A stretch of DNA of 64,000 nucleotides from Salinirussus salinus (GTDB taxonomy: Archaea; Halobacteriota; Halobacteria; Halobacteriales; Haloarculaceae). The translations under genes and the position numbers were made by a program. Positions 33,678 to 41,472 of the stretch are shown piece by piece. The notes under the pieces are model-generated. The model saw only the letters and a program-made list of their open reading frames with translations, did no database searches and was not told the origin of the DNA. Positions within the stretch are counted from its first letter, which is position 1; each line of letters begins with the position of its first letter. The stretch lies in NCBI RefSeq assembly GCF_009831455.1, contig NZ_WOWO01000003.1:1-64000 (forward strand), written 5' to 3'.

Positions 33678-36043
33678 TCGAGGTACTCGCTCTCTCCTAA
33701 CGCGCTCGCGTTGACCCGGTAGACGGTCACGTCCTCGAACGCCCTCGCCACCTCCGTCCAGGGCCGCTCGCCGACCGTCACGTCGTATCTTGCCCGCTCG
33801 GCCGGCCCGACGTAGACGTACCGCAGGTCGTACCGCTCGGCCAGGACCGCCTGCTGGTTCGGTGCCCCCGAATAGAGGAGTTCGACCGCCCGCAGTCGGG
33901 TCGAGTACGCCTCCTCGCCGCGGTACTGTGCCTCGTGGAACCACCCGAGCACCGCCGGCAGCCCCGTCAGACTCGCCGGCGCGCTCGCACCGTCTCCCTC
34001 CGGCGAGTACCAGGTGTACCCGCCCGGCGCCGCGGTGAGGATCGTGGGTCTGCCCTCCCGGCCGTCCAGCCACCGGATTGCCGGCGCCTCGCCGGGGTGG
34101 CGGACGTCGAGGTAGGCCAGCCCGTCGAGGGTGGGGTCGTCGGTCCGGGCGATGTCTGCCTCGCTGGTGAAGTGGTTCGCGAGCGCGAAGCCGCCGTAAA
34201 TCGACGCGCTCACCAGCAAGAGGGCGGCGCCGACCCGGACCGTCCGGCCGCGCCAGCCCCCGAGCCGGGCCAGCAGCCACGCCAGGGCCGCCCCCGCCGC
34301 GAGACTCCAGAGCACCCACACCTGCATGTAGGTCTTGAAGACGGTGTTCATCCGGCCGACGTTCTCCCGGATGAAGACGAATTCGACGAGGACTACGAGT
34401 CCGGCGCCGGCGACCAGCAGGACCGCCTCGAAGCCGGGGCGACGGCTGCCGCCTCCGGCGGCGACGGCGCCGTCGCCACTGTCCGGATTCCCGTCCCCCT
34501 CCGCCCCGCCGTCGGCCCGCGCCGGCGCCAGTCCCGGAAGCCCGGGCCGGCGGGCGAACAGCCACCCCAGCGCGACCAGCGGCGCGACCAGCCCGAGCGC
34601 CGCGACGTCGAGGGCCGCCGCGACCCCCACGACCGCGACGCTGGCGACGGCCCCGAGTCGTGCCCGGCGCGTCCCGAGGGTGTCCGCCCCCCGGACGTAG
34701 AGGTAGCCCGCGAACACCGCGAGAAAGACCCCGTGGACCACCAGCAACTCCCCGAGCGAACTCCGGTCGGGGAAGACGGCGACGGTCCGGCTGGTCACCG
34801 AGGTGACCCAGAACGGGAGCGACCACGCCACGCCCAGCGCGAGGACGCCCCCGGCGACGAGCAGCCCGACGCCGACCCGGCGGAGTTCCCCACGCAGGTC
34901 GTCGTCGGTGCCCAGGCGCGAGCGGGCGGGCGCGGGCAACAGCGACCGCGGGGCTGCGGGCGCGAGAACGACCGTGACGAGAACGAGGCCGGCGACGCTG
35001 GGGAACGACCAGGTGTTCGTGACCGCGACCAGCCCGCCGACGGCCGGGATTGCGCCCAGCAAGAGGAGACGGCGCCGGCGCACGCGGTCGGCGTCGGTCC
35101 GGTAGTACGCGAAACAGAGTCCGGCGACGAGCACGAGGAAGGCGGTGCTCATCATGTGGGCGTGCATGTCGCCGTTGAGCCAGGCAAACAGCGGGAACTC
35201 GTTTATCGTGAGCGCGTTCGGGGGGGTGTAGGTGGCGAAGTCCGCGGGGTCGTCGGCGATGACGCGGCTGGCCGACCAGTAGCTGAACTCCCCGGGGCCG
35301 GCGGCCAGCCCCTCGACGGGGGCGCCCAGCGCGGCCGCCACCCCCTCGCCGCCGGGGACCAGCCAGACCAGCAGCCGGCCGGCCGCGAGCAGGTTCGCGG
35401 CCACGCCCACGAAGAAGGCCCCGAGGGCGGCGCCGAGCCGCCGGGACGCCCCCCGGCTGGCGGCCACCTGACCGGCGAGCCCGTAGACCGCCGTGACGAG
35501 CGTCGCATAGAAGCCCGCCAGCGCGAGATTGTAGGCGAAGCGGCCGGCGGTGCCCGTGAGGCGTGTCAGCGCCGCCGCGAGCAGGTGGCCCCCGTAGTAG
35601 TAGGAGAAGGGGCGGCCGGCGAACCACACGTCCTCGGCGGGGAGCGCGTCGGCCCGGACCAGCGACTTCAGCAGGCCGAAATCGAGGAACTTCTCGCCAC
35701 CGCCGGGGACGATTGCGGGGTCGACCGCCCGGACCGCCACCAGGAAGAGGAAGGCGACGGTGAACACGGCCGCGGCCTCCAGATAGCCCGCCGGTATCGG
35801 GTCGGCACCTGACCGGATGTCGAGCAGGATAGCCGCACCGACGAGCACCGCGACCCCGAGCCAGACGGCGGGGCCGAGCGCGAGGTGGCCGACCCAGAAG
35901 GTCACGAGCCAGAGAACCGCCAGCGCGACCGGGAGGGCGAGCCCGCTCCCGTGCCAGGGGAGCAGGCGGGCGGCGACGGGCTGGCCGGCCCGGAGCAAGA
36001 CGAGATACAGCGCCAGCCAGCCCGCGACGAGGCCGTACTCCAT
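33674..36043 (-). CDS. DUF2298 (YYY motif) polytopic membrane protein
   Basis: A 789-residue membrane protein of the DUF2298 family, which resembles GT-C glycosyltransferases. The diagnostic block is at about 122-155: EKFLDFGLLKSLVRADALPAEDVWFAGRPFSYYYGGH. About fifteen helices cover residues 1-600, then a soluble C-terminal domain (about 600-789) follows. A hydrophilic loop in the middle (ARADGGAEGDGNPDSGDG) looks disordered. A sugar-transfer role in cell-surface glycosylation is a reasonable inference, not shown. It overlaps HAH_0734 at the 3' end and is 66 bp downstream of the LLM oxidoreductase. Confidence 0.9.
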   Translation of the reverse strand: MEYGLVAGWLALYLVLLRAGQPVAARLLPWHGSGLALPVALAVLWLVTFWVGHLALGPAVWLGVAVLVGAAILLDIRSGADPIPAGYLEAAAVFTVAFLFLVAVRAVDPAIVPGGGEKFLDFGLLKSLVRADALPAEDVWFAGRPFSYYYGGHLLAAALTRLTGTAGRFAYNLALAGFYATLVTAVYGLAGQVAASRGASRRLGAALGAFFVGVAANLLAAGRLLVWLVPGGEGVAAALGAPVEGLAAGPGEFSYWSASRVIADDPADFATYTPPNALTINEFPLFAWLNGDMHAHMMSTAFLVLVAGLCFAYYRTDADRVRRRRLLLLGAIPAVGGLVAVTNTWSFPSVAGLVLVTVVLAPAAPRSLLPAPARSRLGTDDDLRGELRRVGVGLLVAGGVLALGVAWSLPFWVTSVTSRTVAVFPDRSSLGELLVVHGVFLAVFAGYLYVRGADTLGTRRARLGAVASVAVVGVAAALDVAALGLVAPLVALGWLFARRPGLPGLAPARADGGAEGDGNPDSGDGAVAAGGGSRRPGFEAVLLVAGAGLVVLVEFVFIRENVGRMNTVFKTYMQVWVLWSLAAGAALAWLLARLGGWRGRTVRVGAALLLVSASIYGGFALANHFTSEADIARTDDPTLDGLAYLDVRHPGEAPAIRWLDGREGRPTILTAAPGGYTWYSPEGDGASAPASLTGLPAVLGWFHEAQYRGEEAYSTRLRAVELLYSGAPNQQAVLAERYDLRYVYVGPAERARYDVTVGERPWTEVARAFEDVTVYRVNASALGESEYLD

Positions 36044-36108
36044 CGTTCGGGGGAGAGGCGGCGCCGGCTAAACCTCTTGTGACTGGCCGCGGCCGGCGTG
36101 GCCGGCGG

Positions 36109-37056
36109 TCAGTCGCCCCCGCCGGCACTGCGGTCTTGCAGGCGGGGCAGCACCCGCTCGCTCCACCGCTCGAGCTGGTCGAGCTGCTCGTCGACGTCGC
36201 GGGTGTAGAAGTCGAGCACGACCCGGGTGGCCCCGGCGTCGGCGTAGGCGGCGAGGTCCTCGAGGACCGCGTCGGCCTCGCCGACCAGCGGCTTTTCGGG
36301 ATCCCGGTCGGTGTCAGTCCCGACCTGCGTCGCGCGGGTGACCGCTATCTCCGGCGTCCCCGCGCGGTCGAAATCCCGCCACGCGGCCATGATCCGCTCG
36401 CGAGTTTCGGCGACGGCGCCGGGCCGGTCCCAGAAGATGGTCCAGCCGTCGCCGTACTCCGCGAGCCGGCGGAAGGAGGCCCCGGAGCGGCCGCCGACCC
36501 ACAGCTTCGGGCGCCCCCGGGGTGGCGCCGGGTGGAAGCCGGTCCGCTGGAGGGAGTGATGGGGGCCGTCGAAGGCGAGTTCGGGCTCCTCGCGGGCCTG
36601 CTCGAAGAGGTCGAGGAACTCGTCGGTCCGGGAGCCGCGCTCCTCGAAGGGGACGTCGAGCACCTCGAACTCGGTCTCCAGCCACCCCGGGGCGACGCCG
36701 AAGTCGAAGCGGCCGCCGCTGAGCTGTTCGAGGGTGAGTGCGTTGCGGGCGAGTACGACCGGGTTGCGGTAGGGGACGATGCAGGTGTTCGTCCCGAGGT
36801 CGACCCGGTCGGTGACGCCCGCGAGATACGAGAGGACGCCGAAGCAGTCGTAGACGTCCTGCCCGATGTCGAAGGGCGCCTCGCCCGAGGGCGAGAACGG
36901 GTAGGTGTCGGGGATCTCCGCGGGGAGGGTGACGTGGTCGCCGACCCACACCGCGTCGAACCCGCCATCGTCTGCTGCCGTCGCCAGCCGCTCGATGTTC
37001 TCCCTGGTCGCCTGTTCCCCGAACGTGCCGACCATGACGCCGACCTCTATCTCCAT
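36109..37056 (-). CDS. LLM class flavin-dependent oxidoreductase
   Basis: A 315-residue luciferase-like TIM barrel, probably using F420 or FMN. Typical segments are EIEVGVMVGTFGEQ, FDAVWVGDHVTLPAEIPDTYPF, DLGTNTCIVPYRNPVVLARNALTLEQLSGGRF and PKLWVGGRSGASFRRLAEYGDGW. The start at 37056 (MEIEVGV) is from the family; an earlier Met adds nine odd residues. The real substrate is unknown. It lies 125 bp away from the divergent glycosyltransferase and 66 bp upstream of DUF2298. Confidence 0.88.
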   Translation of the reverse strand: MEIEVGVMVGTFGEQATRENIERLATAADDGGFDAVWVGDHVTLPAEIPDTYPFSPSGEAPFDIGQDVYDCFGVLSYLAGVTDRVDLGTNTCIVPYRNPVVLARNALTLEQLSGGRFDFGVAPGWLETEFEVLDVPFEERGSRTDEFLDLFEQAREEPELAFDGPHHSLQRTGFHPAPPRGRPKLWVGGRSGASFRRLAEYGDGWTIFWDRPGAVAETRERIMAAWRDFDRAGTPEIAVTRATQVGTDTDRDPEKPLVGEADAVLEDLAAYADAGATRVVLDFYTRDVDEQLDQLERWSERVLPRLQDRSAGGGD

Positions 37057-37151
37057 GGGTCGACCCTCGCGGGTCGCCCACAAGTAGTTTGGCGGCGATG
37101 GAGGGCGTCGGGGTCGAACCCCGAGGGCCGGACGGTCCGGGAGTCGAACGG

Positions 37152-37159
37152 TTTTTTAT
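37152..37159 (+). promoter_or_regulatory. TATA box of the glycosyltransferase-GtrA operon
   Basis: TTTTTTAT lies 23-30 bp before the ATG at 37182. This supports a leaderless transcript and fixes the start codon. Confidence 0.6.
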
Positions 37160-37181
37160 CGGCCCGGGCAGACTGCCGGTG

Positions 37182-37961
37182 ATGAGTTCCGTCGGCGTCG
37201 TGGTCCCCGCCTACCGCCCCGACGTGGACCAGCTGGTCTCGTATCTCGGCGACCTCCAGCAGGCGGTCGACCCCGCAGCCCTCCGGGTCGAACTCGACGC
37301 ACCCGGTGACACCGTCGAGGCAGCGATGGAGGCCGTTCCCCCGGGTGTGGCGGTCAGCACCGTCCCCTACCGCCGCGGGAAGGGTGCGGCCGTCACGGAC
37401 GGCTTCGAGGCGCTCGAGACGGACGTGCTGGCCTTCGCGGACGCCGACGGGGCGACCCCGGCGGCGTCGGTCGCGGAGGTGGTCGCGGCGGCGCGGGATG
37501 GCACCGCGGACCTGGCGGTCGGCTCGCGCCGGCACCCCGGTGCGACCGTCGAGAGCCACCAGACGCTGGCCCGCCGCTATCTCGGCGACGGGTTCGCGTG
37601 GCTGGCCCGCCAGCTGCTGACGGTCGACCTCTACGACTACCAGTGTGGCGCAAAGGCCATCACCGCAGAGGGCTGGCACCGGGTCCGCCGGCACCTCTAC
37701 GAGCCCGGCTTCGCCTGGGACGTCGAGCTGGTGGCCATCGCCGGCGCGCTCGACCTGGAGGTCGCGGAGATCCCGGTCCACTGGAACGACCGGCCGGGCT
37801 CGACGGTCTCGCCGGTGCGGGACTCCCTGCGGCTGGGTCGGGCGCTGCTCGCGGCCCGCCACCGCGCCGAGCGCCTGCGGGACAGCTCCGTCCACACTGC
37901 CATCGCCGCCCGGCGCGGGGAGTCACCGGCGCTGGTCGAACAGGACTCGCCGGAGCGATGA
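37182..37961 (+). CDS. family 2 glycosyltransferase
   Basis: A 259-residue GT2-fold enzyme resembling dolichyl-phosphate sugar synthases. It starts VGVVVPAYRPDVDQL, followed by YRRGKGAAVTDGFEAL and ADADGATP (the metal-binding Asp motif), then SRRHPGA and a DYQCGAKAITAEGWH segment near residue 150. It would transfer a nucleotide sugar to a lipid carrier for protein or lipid glycosylation. It has no membrane helix of its own; the partner GtrA protein may supply one. Overlaps gtrA by ATGA. Confidence 0.9.
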   Translation: MSSVGVVVPAYRPDVDQLVSYLGDLQQAVDPAALRVELDAPGDTVEAAMEAVPPGVAVSTVPYRRGKGAAVTDGFEALETDVLAFADADGATPAASVAEVVAAARDGTADLAVGSRRHPGATVESHQTLARRYLGDGFAWLARQLLTVDLYDYQCGAKAITAEGWHRVRRHLYEPGFAWDVELVAIAGALDLEVAEIPVHWNDRPGSTVSPVRDSLRLGRALLAARHRAERLRDSSVHTAIAARRGESPALVEQDSPER

Positions 37962-38401
37962 GCTTCGTCGACGCGCTGCGGTCGCGGGTCAGATTCGGCA
38001 AGTTCGTCTCCGTCGGCGTGGTCGGCGCGGTCTGTGACACGACCGTTCTCGTCACCCTGACACAGCTCGGGTTCCTGCCCGAGGTCGCGACGCTCGTCGG
38101 GATCGAGACGGCCATCCTGGTGATGTTCGCGGTCAACGAGAACTGGACGTTCGCCGACCACGGGGCCGCCGACGGGCGGTCGCTTCTGGGCCGGCTGGCC
38201 CGCTCGCACGGCGTCCGCGCGGCGGGGAGTCTCACGCAGTTCGTCGTCTTCGTCGCCATCTTCCGTGGGTTCCCCCTGACTGTCCCCCTGGCGGGGGTCA
38301 ACCTCTGGCTGATCGCCGCGAAGGGCGGCGGGATCGCCGTGGGGATGGTGGTCAACTACGTCTTCGAGAGCCTCTTTACCTGGCGGGTTCACCGGGACTG
38401 A
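37958..38401 (+). CDS. GtrA family membrane protein
   Basis: A 147-residue protein with four hydrophobic helices, typical of GtrA, which is thought to flip or hold undecaprenyl/dolichyl-phosphate sugars. It has the family marks FGKFVSVGVVGAVCDT, LFAVNENWTF (here MFAVNENWTF) and the terminal VVNYVFESLFTWR. Start ATG overlaps the stop of the glycosyltransferase gene. The two form an operon of a well-known type in surface glycosylation. The next element is initiator tRNA-Met, 54 bp on. Confidence 0.9.
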   Translation: MSFVDALRSRVRFGKFVSVGVVGAVCDTTVLVTLTQLGFLPEVATLVGIETAILVMFAVNENWTFADHGAADGRSLLGRLARSHGVRAAGSLTQFVVFVAIFRGFPLTVPLAGVNLWLIAAKGGGIAVGMVVNYVFESLFTWRVHRD

Positions 38402-38424
38402 AATCGACCGAGGGGAAACGCAAT

Positions 38425-38432
38425 CCTTAACC
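38425..38432 (+). promoter_or_regulatory. TATA-like box of tRNA-Met
   Basis: CCTTAACC lies 24-31 bp before the 5' end of the tRNA at 38456, the right spacing for an archaeal TATA box. Confidence 0.45.
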
Positions 38433-38455
38433 GGCGGACTCGGTTACGAGCGGGT

Positions 38456-38530
38456 AGCGGGATGGGATAGCCAGGAGATTCCGGCGGGCTCATAACCCGC
38501 AGACCGGTGGTTCAAATCCACCTCCCGCTA
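38456..38530 (+). tRNA. initiator tRNA-Met (anticodon CAT)
   Basis: The acceptor AGCGGGA pairs with TCCCGCT and ends with A. The anticodon CAT is at 38491-38493 in CTCATAA, with a stem of consecutive G:C pairs next to the loop (GGG/CCC). The A1-U72 pair plus GGG:CCC in the anticodon stem are initiator features. The T-arm is GGTGG/CCACC around TTCAAAT. The sequence follows the known haloarchaeal initiator tRNA pattern AGCGGGATGGGATAGCC. The CCA is not encoded. Two extra copies of its 3' end follow. Confidence 0.95.
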
Positions 38531-38809
38531 CTTCTCACGAACTCACTGCTTAGCGCCGAGTTCCATCTCGGCGCGCTCCGTGAGTGAGTGGTTGCGGTGT
38601 GGGTTTGAACCGGACGACGAGCGACCACCGGGAGCGAAGTCGGCGTGGTTCAAATCCACCTCCCGCTACTCCTGATGAACAACTCCCGGGCGGCGCGTTT
38701 CATCGCGCCGCGTTCTGTGAGCGCGTGATAGCGACGAGTGGATTCGAACCTGGCCGCGAGGGAGCGGAGCGACCGAAGCGGACGTGGTTCAAATCCACCT
38801 CCCGCTACT
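38531..38809 (+). repeat. two tRNA-Met 3'-end tail units with inverted T-arms and covarying hairpins
   Basis: The 26-bp string GTGGTTCAAATCCACC + TCCCGCTACT occurs at 38507 (in the tRNA), 38645 and 38784, spaced 138 and 139 bp. Each extra copy is preceded by an inverted T-arm: 38599-38611 pairs with 38647-38659 and 38738-38750 with 38786-38798. Before it lies a GC hairpin, GCGCCGAG/CTCGGCGC (38553-38574) in unit A and GCGGCGCG/CGCGCCGC (38690-38711) in unit B. The stems differ on both sides but pairing holds; the loops are TTCCAT and TTTCAT. Confidence 0.9.
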
Positions 38810-38935
38810 CCCGGCGGTACGCCGGTGCCCGTCGGCCGCTTCGTGGTGCGTTCCGAGCGACTGGGGACGAAATTGGGAAAGCCTCGGGTGACAATTGAGA
38901 AAACTGTTTTCAGGTGCTGATCCCTGCTCCGCGGT

Positions 38936-39814
38936 ATGGAACGGAGAACGTTCCTTTCGGTTGGCAGTGCATCGGTCCTCGCACTCACGGCTGGCTTCCC
39001 CTCCATCGCTGCCGGGACCACCGCGGACGGGCCGGCAGCCGTCGTCGAAGCGTACTACCGCCGTGCACGTGCGGCTGAAGACAGTGAGACCTTCGCCGAA
39101 CAGGTCCCGGAACTCACACACAGCGTGTCGCCGCTCTCGGAGCTCGCGACGGACGCTCCGATGGCCTTCGACGGCACGCTGCGCCAGGAACTCGTCGACG
39201 TCGAAGTGGTCGAGGAGGACGTCAGTGCCGAGCGGATCGAGGACATCTCGGACTTTTTCGCCGCGTCGGTCGGCGAGGAGGGGATCGCGCAACTCGCCGG
39301 GAACAACGCCGTGGTGGCGGTCACGCTCGAGGCCGACGGGGTCATCGGCGGGCGGGTCGCAAAGGAGTGGCTCGTCGCGCCGGAGGACGGCGAGTGGCGA
39401 CTGGTCTGGTTCGACGGCAGGAACAGCCCCCGGGCGGCCGTCAGGGAGTTCTTCCGCCAGGTGAACGCGGCCGGGAGCTTCGAGGCACTCGACGAACCCG
39501 TCGATGACCTTTCCCACAGCGTCTCGCCGCTCCCGAGCGTCGTCGAGTACAACCCCCGCTTTTTCGCCGGGCTGCGCCGCCAGGAACTCGCCGGGACGGA
39601 AGTCGTCGCGGAGAACCTCGACGCCGGGGGGCTCGCCGACCGCTTCGGTCTGTTCGCCAACTGGGCACGGCGGGCGGACATCGAGCCGATTGCGGGGGAG
39701 AACGCGGTCGTCGCGGTGTCGCTGCGCGACGACTCAATCGGGGCCGGGGAGTTCGTCCAGGAGTGGCTCGTGGCGCCCGAGGCTGGCGAGTGGCGGGTCG
39801 TCTGGTTCCAGTAG
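38936..39814 (+). CDS. secreted protein with two tandem NTF2/SnoaL-like domains
   Basis: A 292-residue protein. The N-terminus MERRTFLSVGSASVLALTAGF is a Tat-type signal (RR at 3-4). The remainder is an internal duplication: repeat one (about 34-160) and repeat two (about 163-292) share VSPL blocks (LTHSVSPLSEL and LSHSVSPLPSV), RQEL, and the terminal EWLVAPExGEWRxVWF. The pattern resembles NTF2/SnoaL-like pockets, but I could not confirm the fold. It is downstream of the tRNA tail array (126 bp) and convergent with the DUF5789 gene. Unknown role. Confidence 0.75.
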   Translation: MERRTFLSVGSASVLALTAGFPSIAAGTTADGPAAVVEAYYRRARAAEDSETFAEQVPELTHSVSPLSELATDAPMAFDGTLRQELVDVEVVEEDVSAERIEDISDFFAASVGEEGIAQLAGNNAVVAVTLEADGVIGGRVAKEWLVAPEDGEWRLVWFDGRNSPRAAVREFFRQVNAAGSFEALDEPVDDLSHSVSPLPSVVEYNPRFFAGLRRQELAGTEVVAENLDAGGLADRFGLFANWARRADIEPIAGENAVVAVSLRDDSIGAGEFVQEWLVAPEAGEWRVVWFQ

Positions 39815-39841
39815 ACTCCGGGCGCTCGAGCGGGCGACCGG

Positions 39842-40441
39842 TCAGACTCCCAGCCACTCGTCCTTGCGGACCTCGTAGCCGTTGGCCCGGCAGAACTCCG
39901 CCGCCTCGCGTCGGACCGCCCGCGAGCCCGGGATCCGGTCTTTCTCCCGGATCCGGTCGACGATCCAGTCGGTGATGTACCGGACCCCTTCGTCCTCGTC
40001 GTCGGCGTCGACCGCCTTGAGCGCCCGGAGGGTCTTCTCGTAGGCTTCCCGCTGTGAGGTTCCCAGGGAGACGTTCGAGACCGTCTCGCTGGCTTCCAGG
40101 ATCCGCTTCATCGACGCGGCGACCGTCGGCCGCTGGACGCGTACCCGGACGTCTTCGGGCGCCTCGAACCGCTCCCTGTCCGTCTCCGGGACCAGTTCCG
40201 CGACCGCGAATCTCCCCTCGGCGGAGTCGAGTTCGCGGTCGCCCACCGCCGCGACGACCTCCGCACCCGTCGCCGGGAACTCCAGGCTGTCGAGTGCCGC
40301 CTCGACCTCCCCGAGTTCCGTCTCGTCGACCGGCGGCTCGGTCTCCTCCCACCGTTCGAGCTCTGCGATGATGTCGCGCTCGCGCTGCCGTCGGTCGGCG
40401 TCCTGTGCTTGCTTGTCGCGCCCTCGTTTGTCGTCCGCCAC
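39842..40441 (-). CDS. DUF5789 family protein
   Basis: A 199-residue soluble, highly charged protein. I place it in the haloarchaeal DUF5789 family from the strings ADDKRGRDKQAQDADRRQRERDI, LEFPATGAEVVAAVGDRE, SQREAYEKTLRALKAVDAD and RREAAEFCRANGYEVRKDEWLGV. The GTG at 40441 is preferred as start (VADDKRGRDK); an ATG at 40468 would add nine residues (MRSGDRRSD). Function unknown; the family occurs in many halophiles. It is the neighbour of the broken tenA gene, 60 bp apart on the same strand. Confidence 0.8.
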   Translation of the reverse strand: MADDKRGRDKQAQDADRRQRERDIIAELERWEETEPPVDETELGEVEAALDSLEFPATGAEVVAAVGDRELDSAEGRFAVAELVPETDRERFEAPEDVRVRVQRPTVAASMKRILEASETVSNVSLGTSQREAYEKTLRALKAVDADDEDEGVRYITDWIVDRIREKDRIPGSRAVRREAAEFCRANGYEVRKDEWLGV

Positions 40442-40759
40442 GTCCGAACGTCGGTCGCCCGACCGCATAACCCTGAATACCACCTGCGTGCCGGCTACGT
40501 GTCACACGCTCCAGTCTTCCTCGGTGTAGCACATCTCCCAGAACTCGCCCTCGAGGCGGGCACTGGTCAGGAAGGCCTCCCGTTCGCCGGGGTACTGCTC
40601 GCCACAGCGGTCGACGAGTTCGCGCATCCAAGCGACGGACTCGCGGAACTCGTCGCCGGTGTACTTCTCGATGAACGGGGTGTACCGGTGCTTCTCCGTG
40701 GCCACGTCGGCCATGTGGTCGGCGACGTCCAGGTATCCCTGGCCACAGGGGTGAACCCA

Positions 40760-40780
40760 CCCCGAGGTCAAGCCTCGGGG
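40760..40780 (-). ncRNA. right-end hairpin, possible omega-RNA 3' stem
   Basis: An 8-bp perfect stem with a 5-base loop. In IS605-family elements the right end and the tnpB 3' region encode the guide RNA (omega-RNA/reRNA), with the guide being the flanking host sequence. Here the flank is tenA. Whether it is transcribed is unknown. Confidence 0.35.
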
Positions 40781-41055
40781 CTTCCTGCTTCTACGACGCG
40801 CTTTGCAGGAACCGAGAGGGTTCCCGTAGGGAGCGCAGTCTGCACAGGCGTTAACGAGAGCTTCGCTCTCGTTCGCACATCAGAATCGCTCTGCGATTCT
40901 GAGGACGTTGATTCGGAGCGTCCCGCCCCTATCTGTGAGCGACCGCGAGAAAGGATGTTCTTCGCCGCGTTCAGGTCCCTGTCCTCGGTGTGACCGCACG
41001 CCGGACAGGAATGTTCTCGAATCCAGAGTGGTTTCGACGTTTCCACACCGCACTC
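40768..41055 (-). pseudogene. tnpB: TnpB C-terminal fragment
   Basis: About 95 codons of the C-terminus of an IS605-family TnpB. The second half of the zinc ribbon (CPACGHTEDRDLNAAKN) and the third RuvC Asp (in DRDLNAAKN) are present, followed by ILSRG and the haloarchaeal tail TALPTGTLSVPAKRVVEAGSPEA. There is no start, and the first zinc Cys pair is cut (ECGVETSKPLWIREHSCPACG). A GTG at 41046 could begin a 92-residue product, but the protein would lack its nuclease core. It is not a functional nuclease. Confidence 0.9.
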
Positions 41056-41472
41056 ACTCGGCGGCGAAATCCCGATGCAGGTCCATCTCGTGGTCGAGGA
41101 CCGTGTGAGCGACCTCCATCAGCCCGGTCATCGTCGCCTCGTCGTCGGCTTTCGTCCCCGCGAGGGCAAAGACCCGTGCGTAGTCCAGCAGGTACCGGTA
41201 GTCCTGTTTCACCCAGTGCGAAAGGCCGCCTCCTCGAGCGTCCCCTCGGCGAGTTCGACGACGAACGGGTGTTCTCTCTGTGCCTCCCAGACCGCCGCGC
41301 CCTCCTCGAGCAGACTGTCGCTGAACGCCATCTCACCGGGACAGTGTTTCCGGACCGGTATATAACTAACTACTACAACTGAGTAATAGACAGCGGTCCG
41401 GCCGGCGGCCTCCCCGCTCCGGCCTCCTGCCGGAACCGCCGGTCATAATTGCGGAGGGCGTGAATTCGGCCC

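Larger units (their letters stand above)
40751..41057 (-). mobile_element. IS605-family remnant (TnpB end plus right-end hairpin)
   Basis: A 307-bp insert within tenA. It holds the last 95 or so codons of tnpB and a right-end hairpin CCCCGAGG-CTTGA-CCTCGGGG (40760-40780, minus strand reading), whose loop contains the tnpB stop. There is no transposase tnpA, no left end and no tnpB start. The left junction lies near 41053-41057, where host and insert share GAGT. The adjacent tenA sequence is deleted too, so the remnant formed by insertion followed by deletion. Confidence 0.85.
40502..41331 (-). pseudogene. tenA: tenA-like gene (thiaminase II/PqqC family), disrupted
   Basis: Two pieces of a TenA-family protein remain. 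The head begins at ATG 41331 (MAFSDSLLEEGAAVWEAQREH). A one-base deletion near 41215 shifts the frame after FRT; the next frame resumes WVKQDYRYLLDYARVFALAG and runs to HRDFAAE at about 41057. The tail (40502-40750) continues CGQGYLDVADHMADVATEKHRYTPF to EDWSV. A TnpB remnant at 40751-41055 lies between them and about 55 residues of the middle are missing. The promoter (TATATAAC near 41362) survives. The intact protein would salvage thiamine pyrimidine. Confidence 0.88.

Noticed and set aside
38531-38809. CRISPR array
   Set aside because: The repeats match a tRNA 3' end, the spacers are far too long, only three copies exist, and no cas genes are nearby.
40409-40993. Plus-strand 194-codon frame over tenA and DUF5789
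   Set aside because: Antisense to recognised sequences; no acidic bias.
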